From: an uncultured Pelagibacteraceae bacterium
Lineage (GTDB): Bacteria > Pseudomonadota > Alphaproteobacteria > Pelagibacterales > Pelagibacteraceae
Assembly: GCA_902521805.1 (NCBI GenBank)
Contig: CABYTL010000008.1
Coordinates: forward strand, 1-32,500
Direction: 5' to 3'
Length of the DNA: 32,500 nt
Shown here piece by piece: positions 1-8,325 of this stretch. Below the pieces are notes generated by a model. The model did not search any database. It saw nothing but the letters and a program-made list of their open reading frames with translations, and was not told the origin of the DNA. Made by a program: the position numbers and the translations under genes. Positions within the stretch are counted from its first letter, which is position 1. The number at the start of each line of letters is the position of its first letter.

Positions 1-788
1 TATTCACTATGGAGTGAGAGAACATGCAATGAGTGGAATCATGAACGGACTTGCTCTTCATAGTAACCTAATTCCTTATGGTGGTACTTTTTTAATATTT
101 TCTGATTATTGTAAGCCTTCAATTAGATTATCAGCTTTAATGCAAAAAAGAGTAATTTATGTTATGACACATGACTCAATTGGTCTTGGTGAGGATGGTC
201 CTACTCACCAGCCAATAGAACAACTTTCCGGATTAAGATCAATACCAAATTTGAATGTTTTTAGACCAGCAGATAGAGTTGAAACAATTGAATGTTGGGA
301 ACATGCATTAAAAAAGCACAAAGACGCCTAGTATATTATCTTTAACAAGACAAAATCTTGACCCAGTAAGAAAAATTCACTCAAAAATTAATAGATGTTC
401 TCTTGGAGCCTACGAAATTTTAAGGACTAACAGAAAGATTAATTTAACAATACTTGCTAGTGGCTCTGAGGTTAATTTGGCAATAGATGTTAGTCATAAA
501 TTAGCCAAATATAAAATATATTCTAAAGTTATTTCAATGCCTTGTATGGATCTTTTTGATTTACAAACTAACTCATATAAAAATAAAATTTTACATGAAT
601 CTAAGTGTAAAATTTCTATTGAAGCTGGTTCTAGTAATTGTTGGAAAAAATATGTTGGAGACAAGGGCATGACTTTTGGAATTGATGAATTTGGTAAAAG
701 TGCTCCTTATAAAGATATTTATAAATATTTTGGATTAATAAGTTCTAAAATTGTTAATAAATCAAAAAAATTGGTAAAGAATAAATAA
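1..788 (+). CDS. tkt: Transketolase, C-terminal part, interrupted by a 1-base frameshift
   Basis: Transketolase moves two-carbon units between sugar phosphates in the pentose phosphate pathway, using thiamine diphosphate. Only the C-terminal half is in the window. The first frame (from base 2) reads [19 protein letters not shown], then SDY and [16 protein letters not shown], all transketolase signatures. It hits a stop at 329-331. Homology resumes in another frame from about base 315 ([17 protein letters not shown], then [13 protein letters not shown]) and runs to the TAA at 786-788. Removing one A from the run of six at 310-315 joins the two parts exactly. A sequencing or assembly indel is the simplest explanation, and a recent true mutation is possible. 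The gene ends in a TAATG overlap with gap, so it belongs to the same operon. Confidence 0.88.
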
Positions 789-1795
789 TGACAATCAAAA
801 TAGGTATTAATGGGATGGGTAGAATTGGTCGGATGATAGCTAGATCAATTTTAGAGACCAAAAATAAAAATTTGAGAATTCAACATATTAATAATAAATC
901 AAACGCAGAAATAACTTGTTCATTAATCAAATATGATTCTATCCATGGTAAATTTAAAGCTAACTTAGATTTTGATGAAAACCATTTAATAATAAATAAA
1001 AATAAAATTTCATTTTCTCAAGAGTCAAAAATTACTGATATTAATTGGAAAAAATTTAATGTGGACTATGTTTTTGAGTGTACTGGTAAATTTAATTCCA
1101 AAGAAAAGCTTTTAGCACATATAAAAAATGGTGCAAAAAAAGTAATTGTATCAGCGCCTTGTAAAAATGCTGACAAAACTATAGTTTTTGGTGTTAACGA
1201 GAATATGATTACCAAAAAAGATAAAATAATCTCTGCTGCTTCTTGTACAACAAATTGTTTGGCGCCAGTGCTCCATGTTTTGAATGAAAGTTTTAAAATA
1301 GAGAAAGGTTTTATGACAACTATTCATTCTTTCACAAGTGACCAAAGAATTTTAGATAATTCTCATAAAGATATCAGAAGAGCTAGATCGGCTAGCCAAT
1401 CAATAGTACCGACTTCAACTGGAGCTTCAAAAACAATAGGAGATATAATTCCTAGTTTAAAAGGTAAACTAGAAGGAATTGCAATGAGGGTGCCTACTCC
1501 AAATGTTTCACTTGTAGAATTAGTTTTTTGTACAGAAAAAGAGATAAATAAAGAAAAAATAAATAATGCTTTTAAATCATACTCAAAAAATAAGCTTAGT
1601 AAAATTTTGGAAATTACTTATGAAAAGTTAGTTTCAATTGATTTTAATCATAACCCAGCTTCTGCAATAGTTGACGCTTCTTTAACAAATGTTGTAGGTA
1701 AAAATATGGGAAAAATTTCAGCCTGGTATGATAATGAATGGGGTTTTTCCAACAGAATGTGTGATATTGCCCAAATAATTCATAAAATCTCTTAA
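788..1795 (+). CDS. gap: Glyceraldehyde-3-phosphate dehydrogenase
   Basis: Type I GAPDH of 335 residues, the usual length. It interconverts glyceraldehyde 3-phosphate and 1,3-bisphosphoglycerate with NAD(P) in the cytoplasm. The Rossmann motif GINGMGRIGR lies at residues 6-15. The catalytic cysteine is Cys153 in SAASCTTNC, and the C-terminal signature WYDNEWGFSNRM is intact. The ATG shares one base with the tkt stop, and the stop shares one base with the pgk start (TAATG), which implies translational coupling. In SAR11-like metabolism this segment may serve mainly gluconeogenesis, which is inference. No Shine-Dalgarno is visible before the start. Confidence 0.96.
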   Translation: MTIKIGINGMGRIGRMIARSILETKNKNLRIQHINNKSNAEITCSLIKYDSIHGKFKANLDFDENHLIINKNKISFSQESKITDINWKKFNVDYVFECTGKFNSKEKLLAHIKNGAKKVIVSAPCKNADKTIVFGVNENMITKKDKIISAASCTTNCLAPVLHVLNESFKIEKGFMTTIHSFTSDQRILDNSHKDIRRARSASQSIVPTSTGASKTIGDIIPSLKGKLEGIAMRVPTPNVSLVELVFCTEKEINKEKINNAFKSYSKNKLSKILEITYEKLVSIDFNHNPASAIVDASLTNVVGKNMGKISAWYDNEWGFSNRMCDIAQIIHKIS

Positions 1796-2973
1796 TGAGA
1801 AGTATTAGAGACGAAATAAATCTTAGTGAAAAAAAAATATTGTTGAGACTAGATTTAAATGTTCCTTTAGCTAATGGAAAAATAAAAGATTCTACTAGGA
1901 TTGATAAAATTCTCCCAACTTTAAAGTTTTTAATTCAACATAATACAAAAATTATTATTTTATCACATGTGGGAAGACCAAAAGGAAAATTCATTAAAGA
2001 ACTTTCTTTAAAACCAATTGGAGAAAATTTACAGAATAAACTAGGTGTAAATGTAAAGCTCATAGAAAAGAATATTTATAAAATAAAAAATAAAGATTTT
2101 TTTAATGAATATAGCGAAAAAATTTTGATGTTAGAAAACATAAGATTCTACGCTGAAGAGGAAAAAAATGATCTTAAATTTGCTAAACACTTAGCCAGCC
2201 TTGGTGATATATATGTAAATGATGCATTTTCATGTTCTCATAGAGAACATGCATCCATTCATGAAATTCAAAAATTTTTACCATCATTTTCAGGATTACA
2301 GCTTGATTTAGAAATTAATGCTCTTAATAAAATAACTGTCGAAATTACAAAACCAATCACTTGTATTATCGGTGGCTCTAAAATTTCTACCAAAATTAAT
2401 ATTATAAAAAATTTAATAACTAAATTTGACAATATTATAATTGTAGGAGGAATGGCTAATAATTTTATTGAATACTTAGGAAATAATATTGGAAAATCTA
2501 TTAAAGAAGAAAATTCAAAACAAATTGTTAAAGAAATTATTACTCTATCTCAAAAAGAAAAATGTAAGATATATTATCCAGAAGATGTTCTCGTAGCTAA
2601 AAATTTAAGTGGATCACCAAAAAATAAAAAATTAAATGAAATTTTATCTGATGAAATGATTTTAGATATTGGACCAAAAACAATTAAAAATATAAATAAC
2701 ATTATTGATAAAAGTAAAACAATTTTATGGAATGGCCCTGCGGGATATTTTGAAAATCCAGATTTTTCAAATGGAAGCATTCAAATAGCAAAAAAAATAA
2801 TTGAAAGAAATAAATTAAGTAAAATTTTTTCAGTTGCTGGAGGTGGAGAAACTGTTTCCTTACTTAATAGTTTAAATGTGGTAGATAATTTTAATTTTGT
2901 TTCAACTGCTGGTGGTGCTTTTTTAGAATATCTTGAAGGTAAAAAGCTTCCTGGTATAACCGCTCTAAATTAG
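1795..2973 (+). CDS. pgk: Phosphoglycerate kinase
   Basis: Monomeric 392-residue kinase that transfers phosphate between 1,3-bisphosphoglycerate and ADP, the step next to gap. The N-terminal substrate-binding signature RLDLNVPLANGKIKDSTR and the SHVGRPKG loop are present. So is the nucleotide-side motif WNGPAGYFE and the glycine-rich GGGETVSLL near the C terminus, followed by the expected STAGGAFLEYLEGK tail. Length is typical of the family. The ATG overlaps the gap stop by one base, and fba starts one base after the pgk stop, so this is the middle of a tightly packed glycolytic/gluconeogenic operon. Confidence 0.97.
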   Translation: MRSIRDEINLSEKKILLRLDLNVPLANGKIKDSTRIDKILPTLKFLIQHNTKIIILSHVGRPKGKFIKELSLKPIGENLQNKLGVNVKLIEKNIYKIKNKDFFNEYSEKILMLENIRFYAEEEKNDLKFAKHLASLGDIYVNDAFSCSHREHASIHEIQKFLPSFSGLQLDLEINALNKITVEITKPITCIIGGSKISTKINIIKNLITKFDNIIIVGGMANNFIEYLGNNIGKSIKEENSKQIVKEIITLSQKEKCKIYYPEDVLVAKNLSGSPKNKKLNEILSDEMILDIGPKTIKNINNIIDKSKTILWNGPAGYFENPDFSNGSIQIAKKIIERNKLSKIFSVAGGGETVSLLNSLNVVDNFNFVSTAGGAFLEYLEGKKLPGITALN

Positions 2974-2974
2974 T

Positions 2975-3985
2975 ATGACAGAACTAAATAAAATTGCTCT
3001 AAAAATAATTTCTAAAGGAAAGGGTATTTTAGCTGCAGACGAAAGTAACGGAACAATGTCCAAAAGACTTGGGGCAGTTGGTGTATCTTCAACACCTGAA
3101 AATAGACTTAAGTTTAGAGAAATTCTTTTCTCTTCAGATATTATGAATGAATGTATTGGTGGTGTTATCCTTTTTGATGAAACAATTAATCAATTTACTA
3201 GTTCAGGAAAAACAATTCCTGAATTAATATCTAGTTCAGGAGCAGTCCCTGGAATAAAAGTTGATACAGGTGCTAAAGATTTGGCAAATTCTACAAAAGA
3301 AAAAGTTACTGAGGGTTTGGACGGCTTAAGAGAAAGATTAAAAAAGTATTATCAACTAGGAGCAAGATTTACAAAATGGAGAGGGGTATTTTCGATAGGA
3401 AATGAAAAGCCTAGTGAACTTGCAATTCATAGTAATTCCCACGCTCTTGCAAGATATTCTGCATTAGTTCAAGAATGCGGTATGGTTCCAATTGTTGAAC
3501 CCGAGGTATTGATGGATGGCGATCATTCAGCTGATGAATGCTACAATAAAACATCAGAAGTAATTAAAAAATGTTTTGAACAACTAATTTTTAACAAAAT
3601 TGATCTATCAGGTGTAATTTTAAAACCTAATATGATTTTAGCTGGTAGTCTTTCGAAAAATAAAATCTCTAGTGAAGAAATTTCCCATAAAACAATTCAA
3701 TGCCTTAAAAATTCTGTTCCAACTGAAGTACCTGGAATAGCTTTTTTATCTGGTGGACAATCCGAGATTGAAGCAACTGAAAATTTAAATTTAATTAATA
3801 AAAATAATAATACTAAATTTATAATGACTTATTCCTTTGGACGAGCGTTACAACAAAGTGCCCTTAAGAAGTGGTCAAAAAATATAAAAGATATCGAGGA
3901 AACTCAAAGAATTTTTAATCATAGAGCTAAAATGTGTACCTCAGCAGCACAAGGAAAATGGTCAAGCGAACTTGAAAATAAATAA
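2975..3985 (+). CDS. fba: Class I fructose-bisphosphate aldolase
   Basis: Schiff-base (class I) aldolase of 336 residues that joins or cleaves triose phosphates and fructose 1,6-bisphosphate. The class I signature GKGILAADES is at residues 15-24. The acidic residues of VPIVEPEVLMDGDH (Glu175, Glu177) and the Schiff-base lysine in VILKPNMILAG (about Lys217) are intact, as is the phosphate-binding FLSGGQSE. It is the metal-independent class I enzyme, not the zinc class II enzyme many bacteria use. It starts one base after pgk, and its last 14 bases overlap the thiE reading frame. With gap, pgk and tkt it forms a complete lower-sugar-phosphate operon. Confidence 0.95.
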   Translation: MTELNKIALKIISKGKGILAADESNGTMSKRLGAVGVSSTPENRLKFREILFSSDIMNECIGGVILFDETINQFTSSGKTIPELISSSGAVPGIKVDTGAKDLANSTKEKVTEGLDGLRERLKKYYQLGARFTKWRGVFSIGNEKPSELAIHSNSHALARYSALVQECGMVPIVEPEVLMDGDHSADECYNKTSEVIKKCFEQLIFNKIDLSGVILKPNMILAGSLSKNKISSEEISHKTIQCLKNSVPTEVPGIAFLSGGQSEIEATENLNLINKNNNTKFIMTYSFGRALQQSALKKWSKNIKDIEETQRIFNHRAKMCTSAAQGKWSSELENK

Positions 3986-4586
3986 AAAAAAGTTTATTTA
4001 TCTAATTTCTCCAAATAAAATTTCAAAAAATTTCTATCATAATTTAAGAAAAGTTTTAAAAATTGGAAAAGTGAGTTTTTTTCAATTGAGACTTAAAAAT
4101 CACTCAATGAAAAGAAAAATCCAAATAGCATTGAAAATTAGAGAAATATGCAAAAAGATGAATGTAAAATTCATAATTAATGATAATCCCATATTAGCAA
4201 AAAGAATTGATGCAGACGGTTGTCATTTAGGACAGAAAGATACAAACATTAAAGTTGCAAGAAAATTATTAAAAAGAAAAATTATAGGTATGACATGTCA
4301 TAATTCTATAAGACTTGCAAAAATTGCATTTAAAAATGGTGCTGATTATATTGCTTTTGGTGCTTTCAATGCATCAAGAACAAAAAAAGTGAAATATAAA
4401 GCCAGCATAAAAATTATAAAAAGCCTTAAAAAATCATTGAATATTCCTATTGTAGCTATTGGTGGAGTTAATAATTTAAATTATAAGAAACTTTTGTTGA
4501 ACAATGCAGACTTTTTAGCTATCTCAGGTTACATTTGGAACAATAAAAAACTTAAACCTGAAGAGAGTATTAAAAAATTAAAATGA
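3972..4586 (+). CDS. thiE: Thiamine-phosphate synthase-like protein
   Basis: ThiE joins hydroxymethylpyrimidine diphosphate and thiazole phosphate to give thiamine phosphate. The 204-residue protein is a TIM barrel of family length. Visible motifs are QLRLK, FIINDNPILAKRIDADGCHLGQKD (in two parts) and the phosphate-binding AIGGV. The usual TxTK phosphate loop reads SRTKK, so it is somewhat divergent. The only sensible start is a TTG at 3972, which overlaps the end of fba by 14 bases. The stop overlaps efp as ATGA. A thiamine gene beside transketolase, a ThDP enzyme, is suggestive. A diverged TenI-like role cannot be excluded. Confidence 0.82.
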   Translation: MKINKKKFIYLISPNKISKNFYHNLRKVLKIGKVSFFQLRLKNHSMKRKIQIALKIREICKKMNVKFIINDNPILAKRIDADGCHLGQKDTNIKVARKLLKRKIIGMTCHNSIRLAKIAFKNGADYIAFGAFNASRTKKVKYKASIKIIKSLKKSLNIPIVAIGGVNNLNYKKLLLNNADFLAISGYIWNNKKLKPEESIKKLK

Positions 4587-5143
4587 AAATTAATGCTAAT
4601 GAAATAAGAGTTGGAATGCTTTTAGAATTTAAAAATGATTTATGGCAGGTCATTAAAACTCAGCATGTAAAGCCTGGAAAAGGTGGGGCATTTACACAAG
4701 TTGAAATGAAAAGTGTTAACAAAAACACTAAATTAAATGAAAGATTTAGATCTAGCGAGACTGTAGAAAAAGCATCAGTGGAAGATAGCAATTTTAATTA
4801 TCTTTATGAGGATGAAAAAAACTATTTTTTTATGGACCCAAAATCTTTTGAACAAGTAGAAATTAAAAAAGATGTTGTTGGAGAAAAAGGTAAATTGCTT
4901 ACTGAAAATTTAGAAGTCTCAATAAGTTTTTATAATGAAAATCCAATAACCTTAGACTTGCCAAAACAAGTCAACTGTTTAATTCAATCAACTGATGTAG
5001 CTTTAAAAGGCCAGACTGTATCATCTTCATATAAGCCTGCTTTATTAGATAACGGATTGAATATTCAAGTGCCACCATTTATTGAAGCTGGCGATCAAGT
5101 GATTATAGATACAAGAAACTTAGAATACATAAAAAAAATTTAA
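4583..5143 (+). CDS. efp: Translation elongation factor P
   Basis: EF-P relieves ribosome stalling at polyproline stretches by entering the E site. The 186-residue protein has the three-domain length of the family. The acceptor loop reads HVKPGKGGAF, with Lys33 where E. coli EF-P carries its beta-lysyl modification. C-terminal sequences such as GLNIQVPPFIEAGDQVIIDTR are typical. No modification enzyme is encoded nearby. The ATG overlaps the thiE stop (ATGA), and suhB follows after four bases, so it sits inside the same operon. Confidence 0.97.
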   Translation: MKINANEIRVGMLLEFKNDLWQVIKTQHVKPGKGGAFTQVEMKSVNKNTKLNERFRSSETVEKASVEDSNFNYLYEDEKNYFFMDPKSFEQVEIKKDVVGEKGKLLTENLEVSISFYNENPITLDLPKQVNCLIQSTDVALKGQTVSSSYKPALLDNGLNIQVPPFIEAGDQVIIDTRNLEYIKKI

Positions 5144-5147
5144 CTCA

Positions 5148-5888
5148 GTGAATTCAATTTCAGCAAATTTAAATATAATGATTAAGGCAAGTGAAAAGGC
5201 CTCAAAAATTCTTATAAGGGATTTTGGTGAAGTTGAAAAGTTACAGGTATCTAAAAAAGGACCTACTGATTTTGTTACAAATTCAGATTTTAAAGTAGAA
5301 AAAATAATTATTGAAGAACTAAAAAAAGCTAGGCCAAATTATTCTATTATCAGCGAAGAAAATGGGATTGAGAATAATAAAGATAAAAAAAATACCTGGA
5401 TAATAGATCCAATTGATGGAACTATAAATTTTTTACATGGAATTCCTCATTTTGCAATTTCTATAGCGCTGAAGTTAAATGATGAAATAATCTCGGGTTT
5501 AATTTTCGATCCAATAAAAAATGAAATGTTTTTTGCGGAAAAAGGTAATGGAGCTTTTTTTAACAATCATAGAATGAAAGTGTCTAAAAAAAATCAATTA
5601 AATGATTGTTTGTTTGTTACTGGGGGTAAAATCAAACAAGAAATAAACTTATCTTATAGAAAATCAGGATGTGCTGCTCTTGATATGGCTTATGTCGCTG
5701 CAGGTAGATATGATGGTTTTTTTCAAAATCACTTAAATCTTTGGGATATTGCAGCAGGAATTATTATTATTAAAGAGGCTGGTGGGACTATGAATGAAAT
5801 TGATCTTTCTATTAACAACAACATAAAAATCATTGCCTCCAGCACTGACATTAAATCAAAATTATTAGAAAAATTAATTAACTTTTAA
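5148..5888 (+). CDS. suhB: Inositol-1-monophosphatase family protein
   Basis: Magnesium-dependent phosphatase of 246 residues in the SuhB/IMPase family. Members dephosphorylate inositol phosphates or related sugar phosphates, and E. coli SuhB also acts in rRNA antitermination. Metal-binding motifs are complete: SEENG near residue 68, [14 protein letters not shown] with Asp87 and Asp90, and [16 protein letters not shown] with Asp200. Translation probably starts at GTG 5148, four bases after efp. It is the last gene of the tkt-to-suhB operon, as a promoter-like sequence follows. The true substrate cannot be told from sequence. Confidence 0.93.
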   Translation: MNSISANLNIMIKASEKASKILIRDFGEVEKLQVSKKGPTDFVTNSDFKVEKIIIEELKKARPNYSIISEENGIENNKDKKNTWIIDPIDGTINFLHGIPHFAISIALKLNDEIISGLIFDPIKNEMFFAEKGNGAFFNNHRMKVSKKNQLNDCLFVTGGKIKQEINLSYRKSGCAALDMAYVAAGRYDGFFQNHLNLWDIAAGIIIIKEAGGTMNEIDLSINNNIKIIASSTDIKSKLLEKLINF

Positions 5889-5916
5889 TTGTTTTAGCCA
5901 ATTCTTTTGCTATAAG
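5889..5916 (+). promoter_or_regulatory. Candidate sigma70-type promoter for rpmE-trcR
   Basis: TTGTTT (5889-5894) and TATAAG (5911-5916) are 16 bases apart, and a TGC just before the -10 makes it an extended -10 element. Transcription would begin at about 5923, giving rpmE a leaderless or nearly leaderless mRNA. This is a visual match only; the -35 fits poorly. Confidence 0.35.
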
Positions 5917-5923
5917 TCTCGTC

Positions 5924-6154
5924 ATGAAAAAAAAAATTCATCCAAACTATCATACAATTAAAGTAGAAATGACAGATGGCTCTCAGTTTGAAACAAAATC
6001 TACCTGGGGAAAAGAAGGAGAAATTTTGAAATTAGAAATTGATCCTAAATCTCATTCTGCTTGGACTGGTGGAAAACAAAAACTGATGGATAAAGGCAGA
6101 ATAAGTAAATTCAATAAAAAATTTCAAAATTTTAAATCAGAAAAAAATAATTAA
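5924..6154 (+). CDS. rpmE: 50S ribosomal protein L31
   Basis: Small large-subunit protein (76 residues) that bridges the ribosomal subunits. The pattern [15 protein letters not shown], then [19 protein letters not shown] and AWTGGKQK, is the alphaproteobacterial L31 form. It contains no cysteine, so it is the zinc-free type and lacks the CxxC ribbon of E. coli RpmE. The next gene, trcR, begins at the base right after the stop. No Shine-Dalgarno is visible, which fits a leaderless transcript from the promoter-like sequence just upstream. Confidence 0.96.
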   Translation: MKKKIHPNYHTIKVEMTDGSQFETKSTWGKEGEILKLEIDPKSHSAWTGGKQKLMDKGRISKFNKKFQNFKSEKNN

Positions 6155-6727
6155 ATGTCCAATGCACCCTTAATGCCAATGGCCACAGCTGTATGGTTAG
6201 TAGAAAATACAACTCTCACATTTAAACAAATAGCAAATTTCTGCAAATTACATGAAGTAGAAATTCAAGGAATTGCAGATGGTGAAGTTGCAAAAGGTAT
6301 TAAGGCTTATAATCCAATTATATCTGGTCAATTAACTAAAGAAGAGATAGAGCTTTCATCAAGTGATAAAGATAGACCTTTGCAAATAAAAAGTATCGAC
6401 ATTGAAATTTCCAACACAGAAAAAAAAATTAAAAAATATATCCCCCTTTCAAAAAGACAAGATAAACCAGATTCAGCTTTATGGTTGCTAAAACAACATA
6501 ATATTTTAAAAGATTCTCAAATTGCTAAGCTAGTAGGTATCACAAAAAATTCTGTAACATCAATTAGAAATAAAAGTTATTGGAATTACAATAATTTAAA
6601 TCCTAAAGATCCAGTGGCTTTAAATCTATTTACTCAAAAAGATTTGGTAGAAGCAATCGAAAAAGCTGAAAGAAGAATAAAAAGAGAAAAAAAACAAAAA
6701 AAAAGAGAGACTTTTACTACAAGTTAA
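6155..6727 (+). CDS. trcR: DUF1013 family cell-cycle regulator (TrcR-like)
   Basis: This 190-residue protein matches the alphaproteobacterial DUF1013 family, annotated as cell-cycle transcriptional regulator TrcR. The conserved N terminus NAPLMPMATAVWLVENTTLT and the central LPLSKRQDKPD-like block (IPLSKRQDKPDSALWLLKQH) are clear. After these, DSQIAKLVGITKNSVTSIRN looks like a helix-turn-helix. The C-terminal 35 residues are charged and probably a helix. Its molecular role in SAR11 is unknown. It directly follows rpmE, and that pairing is common in alphaproteobacteria as far as I recall. Confidence 0.85.
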   Translation: MSNAPLMPMATAVWLVENTTLTFKQIANFCKLHEVEIQGIADGEVAKGIKAYNPIISGQLTKEEIELSSSDKDRPLQIKSIDIEISNTEKKIKKYIPLSKRQDKPDSALWLLKQHNILKDSQIAKLVGITKNSVTSIRNKSYWNYNNLNPKDPVALNLFTQKDLVEAIEKAERRIKREKKQKKRETFTTS

Positions 6728-6787
6728 TGAATAATGAATAAACTAATAGACTTAAAAAAATAAAAATGCTAGTTACTGATTTTTTTT

Positions 6788-6794
6788 GGAGGTG
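6788..6794 (+). promoter_or_regulatory. Strong Shine-Dalgarno of rpsU
   Basis: GGAGGTG is fully complementary to the anti-Shine-Dalgarno core. It shows that the long TTG and GTG starts at 6786 and 6792 lie inside the ribosome-binding site and cannot be the start. The starts I examined elsewhere in the window (gap, pgk, fba, efp, rpmE, rpmJ, pntAA, pseI and others) lack a comparable element. Confidence 0.75.
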
Positions 6795-6797
6795 CTT

Positions 6798-6992
6798 ATT
6801 AAGATAGAAGTTAAAGATAATAATGTAGAACAGGCTCTTAGAGTTTTAAAAAGAAAACTTCAAAGAGACGGTTTTTTTAAAGTTATAAAATTAAAAAATA
6901 CTTATGAAAAACCATCTGAGAAGAAAAAAAGAATTCTTCAAGAAAACATTAAAAGAGTCAAAAAATTAAATAAACTTAAGAATAGAATTTAA
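6798..6992 (+). CDS. rpsU: 30S ribosomal protein S21, probable ATT start
   Basis: bS21 sits near the 3' end of 16S rRNA and helps translation initiation. The protein from ATT 6798 would be MKIEVKDNNVEQALRVLKRK and onward, 64 residues. It aligns end to end with alphaproteobacterial S21 (MxVxVRDNNVxQALxxLKxK) and has the YEKPSEKKKR signature. The basic C-terminal tail is typical. The strong Shine-Dalgarno at 6788-6794 lies 5 bases upstream of this ATT (counted from GGAGG), which favours it over TTG 6786 and GTG 6792. ATA 6804 is the alternative. A 13-codon upstream frame (6766-6807) overlaps the start. The initiator tRNA follows six bases after the stop. Confidence 0.9.
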   Translation: MKIEVKDNNVEQALRVLKRKLQRDGFFKVIKLKNTYEKPSEKKKRILQENIKRVKKLNKLKNRI

Positions 6993-6998
6993 GTATAC

Positions 6999-7075
<77 letters not shown>

Positions 7076-7089
7076 AATATGATTAAATA

Positions 7090-8325
7090 ATGAATAATCA
7101 AGTAAGATCTTATTTAGACAAAACTATAATTATCTTATTTTCAATTTACCCGATTTCGATTCTTGCAGGTAATTTTTTTATTAATGCCTCCATCTTGATG
7201 ATTGGATCTATATTTTTTCTCAAAATTCTAAAAAGTGGTATCAATCTTTCACATTACAAAAGTACTTTATATCTTCTGCTATTTTTTTTTTTCTCTCTTA
7301 TTGTTAACCTTTTGTTTACTAACAACATATCGTTATCATATCAAAGAGTACTAAAATTCTTTTTTATAATACTATTCGTTATATCTTTTAAATACTTAAT
7401 ATTTAATCATTACCAGCGTCTAAAAATTATTTACAGAACATGGTTTATAATTTTTTTAATTGTTATATTTGATTTATCAGTGGAGCTATTTACTGGCAAA
7501 AATACATTTGGCCAAAGTGCAGTTTTTCTAGGCAGACTAGCAAGTTTTACAGGTGAAGAAAGTACAATAGGTTATTATTTTCTCGGTTTTTGCTTGATTT
7601 TTCTATCTTATGTTTACAACCAATCTAAAAATATTAGTTTAAATATTTTTTTAGCAATAATCTTTATTTTGATTTCTTTTCTAATTGGAGAAAGAGCCAA
7701 TTTTTTTAAAACTACAATTGCAATTATCTTATTCATATTTTTTGTTATTCAAATTAATTATAAGTACAAAATTTTGTCTATAGTTTTGTTACTATTAGTT
7801 GGTTATGTTACATTTTTAAATTTAGATAAGCATTATAAGTGGAGATATTTTTATCAAATAGATAAAATATATACAGATGGACTATCAAAATATTTAGAAA
7901 CATCAAAATATGGTGCCCATAAAAATGTTGCAAAAGAAATTTTTTTGGACAATCCATTTTTTGGTGTTGGCATCAAAAATTTTAGAATTGAAAGTGCTAA
8001 TAAAAAATATAATGATTTAGATCATAAAGTAAATCATTTGCGTGTTTCTAATCATCCTCACGATTTATATTATGAGTTTTTATCTGAAACTGGAATATTT
8101 GGATTCGTTTGTTTTTTAATTTTTATTTTGTCTTCAATTGTTCTCTCTTTAAAAAATTACCTACGTTTTAAAAACACCTATCAATTTTCTAGTATAATTT
8201 TTATAGTAATTACAATCCTTCCTATAGTGCCCACCGGTAGTTTTCTAGCGACTTTTACTTCTTCTATATTTTGGATAAATTATTGTATAATGATGGGATA
8301 TAACAATTTACAAAAAATTAAATAA
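7090..8325 (+). CDS. waaL: O-antigen ligase / Wzy-type membrane protein
   Basis: Integral inner-membrane protein of 411 residues with about 11 hydrophobic segments, the layout of WaaL/Wzy proteins. These move undecaprenyl-linked glycan to lipid A core or polymerise it on the periplasmic side. The conserved arginine after a transmembrane helix (IGERANFF) and a periplasmic loop with NPFFGVGIKNF and NHPHDLYYEFLSETGIFG are typical of the Wzy_C family. Ligase and polymerase cannot be separated by sequence alone. It follows the tRNA by 14 bases. Its 3' end overlaps the convergent transaldolase by 8 bases. It lies about 4 kb outside the polysaccharide island whose product it would handle. Confidence 0.85.
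   Translation: MNNQVRSYLDKTIIILFSIYPISILAGNFFINASILMIGSIFFLKILKSGINLSHYKSTLYLLLFFFFSLIVNLLFTNNISLSYQRVLKFFFIILFVISFKYLIFNHYQRLKIIYRTWFIIFLIVIFDLSVELFTGKNTFGQSAVFLGRLASFTGEESTIGYYFLGFCLIFLSYVYNQSKNISLNIFLAIIFILISFLIGERANFFKTTIAIILFIFFVIQINYKYKILSIVLLLLVGYVTFLNLDKHYKWRYFYQIDKIYTDGLSKYLETSKYGAHKNVAKEIFLDNPFFGVGIKNFRIESANKKYNDLDHKVNHLRVSNHPHDLYYEFLSETGIFGFVCFLIFILSSIVLSLKNYLRFKNTYQFSSIIFIVITILPIVPTGSFLATFTSSIFWINYCIMMGYNNLQKIK

Noticed and set aside
308-317. A AAA AAG heptamer in tkt, the dnaX-type slippery sequence, as programmed frameshifting
   Set aside because: That heptamer drives a -1 shift, which leads into a frame that soon stops. Restoring transketolase needs +1 (or loss of one A).
6786-6797. 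Longer rpsU starting at TTG 6786 or GTG 6792
   Set aside because: Both codons lie within the GGAGGTG ribosome-binding site, and the added residues are absent from typical alphaproteobacterial S21.
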